From contig JALWQS010000059.1 in NCBI GenBank assembly GCA_027083015.1, forward strand, positions 1 through 6,706: DNA of 6,706 bases, in the 5' to 3' direction. This stretch comes from Candidatus Woesearchaeota archaeon (GTDB taxonomy: Archaea; Nanobdellota; Nanobdellia; Woesearchaeales; UBA11576). Shown here one piece after another: positions 6,376-6,706 of the stretch. Made by a program: the position numbers and the translations under genes. The notes beneath the pieces were generated by a model. The model was not told the DNA's origin, searched no databases, and was given only the letters and a program-made list of their open reading frames with translations. Within the stretch, counting starts at the first letter, position 1; each line of letters opens with the position of its first letter.

Positions 6376-6652
6376 AACGACGCCTGCCCTTATTCAAGGC
6401 ACGAGCTTCAATCTCGGTCTCACGCAACATCAAGATATCGCCAACTCTGACAGGACCTTTAACATTACGTCTAAGAATCTTGTTCTGATCCCGACCAGCA
6501 AGAACCTTACAACGAACCTGGATCGCTTCGCCTCTGGTTCCAGTACGCTCAATAACTTCCTCTACGCGTGCAGGAAAAGCATCTGAAAAATTAACAGAGC
6601 CCTTAGAACCCTCATCAGATTTTCCTCCACGTTTTCTCTTATCAAAAGCCAT
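6374..6652 (-). CDS. rps28e: Small-subunit ribosomal protein S28e with N-terminal extension
   Basis: This OB-fold protein of the archaeal/eukaryotic 30S/40S subunit has 92 residues. The core runs from about residue 25: FPARVEEVIERTGTRGEAIQVR, then LAGRDQNKILRRNVKGPVRVGDILMLRETEIEAR, which is the family signature, and a basic end (LNKGRRR). Archaeal homologues that I recall are about 70 residues long, so the first 20 or so residues (MAFDKRKRGGKSDEGSKGSV) are an extra, basic, Gly/Ser-rich and probably flexible tail. The start at 6652 is set by GAGGTG 6 nt upstream. The frame stays open to a TTG at 6685, but that stretch overlaps the end of L7Ae and is not needed. The gene lies 10 nt after L7Ae and 9 nt before L24e, so it is in the middle of an operon. 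Confidence 0.95.
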   Translation of the reverse strand: MAFDKRKRGGKSDEGSKGSVNFSDAFPARVEEVIERTGTRGEAIQVRCKVLAGRDQNKILRRNVKGPVRVGDILMLRETEIEARALNKGRRR

Positions 6653-6658
6653 AGAGAA

Positions 6659-6664
6659 CACCTC
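6659..6664 (-). promoter_or_regulatory. S28e ribosome binding site overlapping the L7Ae stop
   Basis: GAGGTG on the minus strand ends 6 nt before the S28e ATG and overlaps the TGA of L7Ae (6663-6665). It confirms the internal ATG as the S28e start and suggests coupled translation with L7Ae. Confidence 0.8.
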
Positions 6665-6706
6665 ACTCTTTGAGCTGAGCTGCAACTTGCTTTATCAGAT
6701 CCTTAG
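6663..6706 (-). CDS. rpl7ae: C-terminal end of ribosomal protein L7Ae (partial)
   Basis: Only the last 13 codons are inside the window: the minus strand reads KDLIKQVAAQLKE and then TGA, and the gene runs off the right edge. A short amphipathic basic helix ending in LK plus one or two residues is how archaeal L7Ae ends. L7Ae directly upstream of S28e and L24e is a conserved archaeal gene order. L7Ae binds kink-turns in 23S rRNA and also in C/D and H/ACA guide RNPs and RNase P. The identification rests on the tail and the context rather than on the diagnostic core, which lies outside the window. Confidence 0.7.
   Translation of the reverse strand, partial: KDLIKQVAAQLKE

Noticed and set aside
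6653..6685. TTG at 6685 as the S28e start
   Set aside because: This extension would overlap the L7Ae coding end in another frame. The ATG at 6652 has a well-spaced GAGGTG.
1..6706. Recoded stop codons, as found in some unusual microbial lineages
   Set aside because: TAA, TAG (S28e) and TGA (ndk, L24e, L7Ae) all end proteins at the expected family length, and no in-frame stop interrupts PPDK, EF-2 or ndk.
1..6706. Mobile element, CRISPR array, tRNA/rRNA gene or defence system
   Set aside because: No transposase, integrase, spaced repeats, cloverleaf or toxin/antitoxin pair is visible. All intergenic gaps are under 200 bp and are accounted for by promoters, ribosome binding sites and T-rich ends.

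Overview
The window is an ordinary-looking stretch of archaeal chromosome. Three ribosomal proteins of archaeal/eukaryotic type are present (the end of L7Ae, plus S28e and L24e), together with an archaeal EF-2 that carries the diphthamide-acceptor histidine context. Almost every gene is preceded by a GGTG-type Shine-Dalgarno, and T-rich tracts follow the transcription units. By eye the base composition is low to moderate GC. The small, tightly packed genes and a bacterial-type pyruvate phosphate dikinase suggest a DPANN lineage, perhaps Woesearchaeota- or Pacearchaeota-like. That placement is an inference; the archaeal assignment itself is solid. Genes end in TAA, TGA and TAG, so the genetic code looks standard.

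Layout, left to right. Positions 1-64 are an intergenic end with T runs on the minus strand. Positions 65-2722 (minus) encode pyruvate phosphate dikinase. Positions 2723-2917 are a divergent promoter region. Positions 2918-3172 hold the only plus-strand gene, a small charged protein I do not recognise. Positions 3173-3298 are a convergent intergenic region containing a 61-base almost pure purine tract, which reads as a T/C tract downstream of EF-2. Positions 3299-5461 (minus) encode EF-2. A 78-bp gap with TATA-like repeats separates it from nucleoside diphosphate kinase (5540-6022, minus). A 156-bp T-rich gap follows, and then the tight cluster L24e (6179-6364), S28e (6374-6652) and L7Ae (6663 to beyond the window edge), all on the minus strand.

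How the genes fit together. Transcription on the minus strand runs from right to left. L7Ae, S28e and L24e are almost certainly one ribosomal-protein operon, with each stop codon overlapping or touching the next ribosome binding site. NDK supplies NTPs, including GTP, and EF-2 uses GTP for ribosome translocation, so the right half of the window is a translation neighbourhood. PPDK interconverts pyruvate and phosphoenolpyruvate and is a separate central-carbon unit with its own promoter and terminator.

I see no mobile element, CRISPR array, RNA gene, origin or unmistakable novel system. The points most worth a second look are the unidentified 84-residue protein, the N-terminal extension on S28e, EF-2 in the place after ndk where many archaea have infB, the 61-base purine tract, and a strong codon bias that leaves long codon-aligned antisense open frames.
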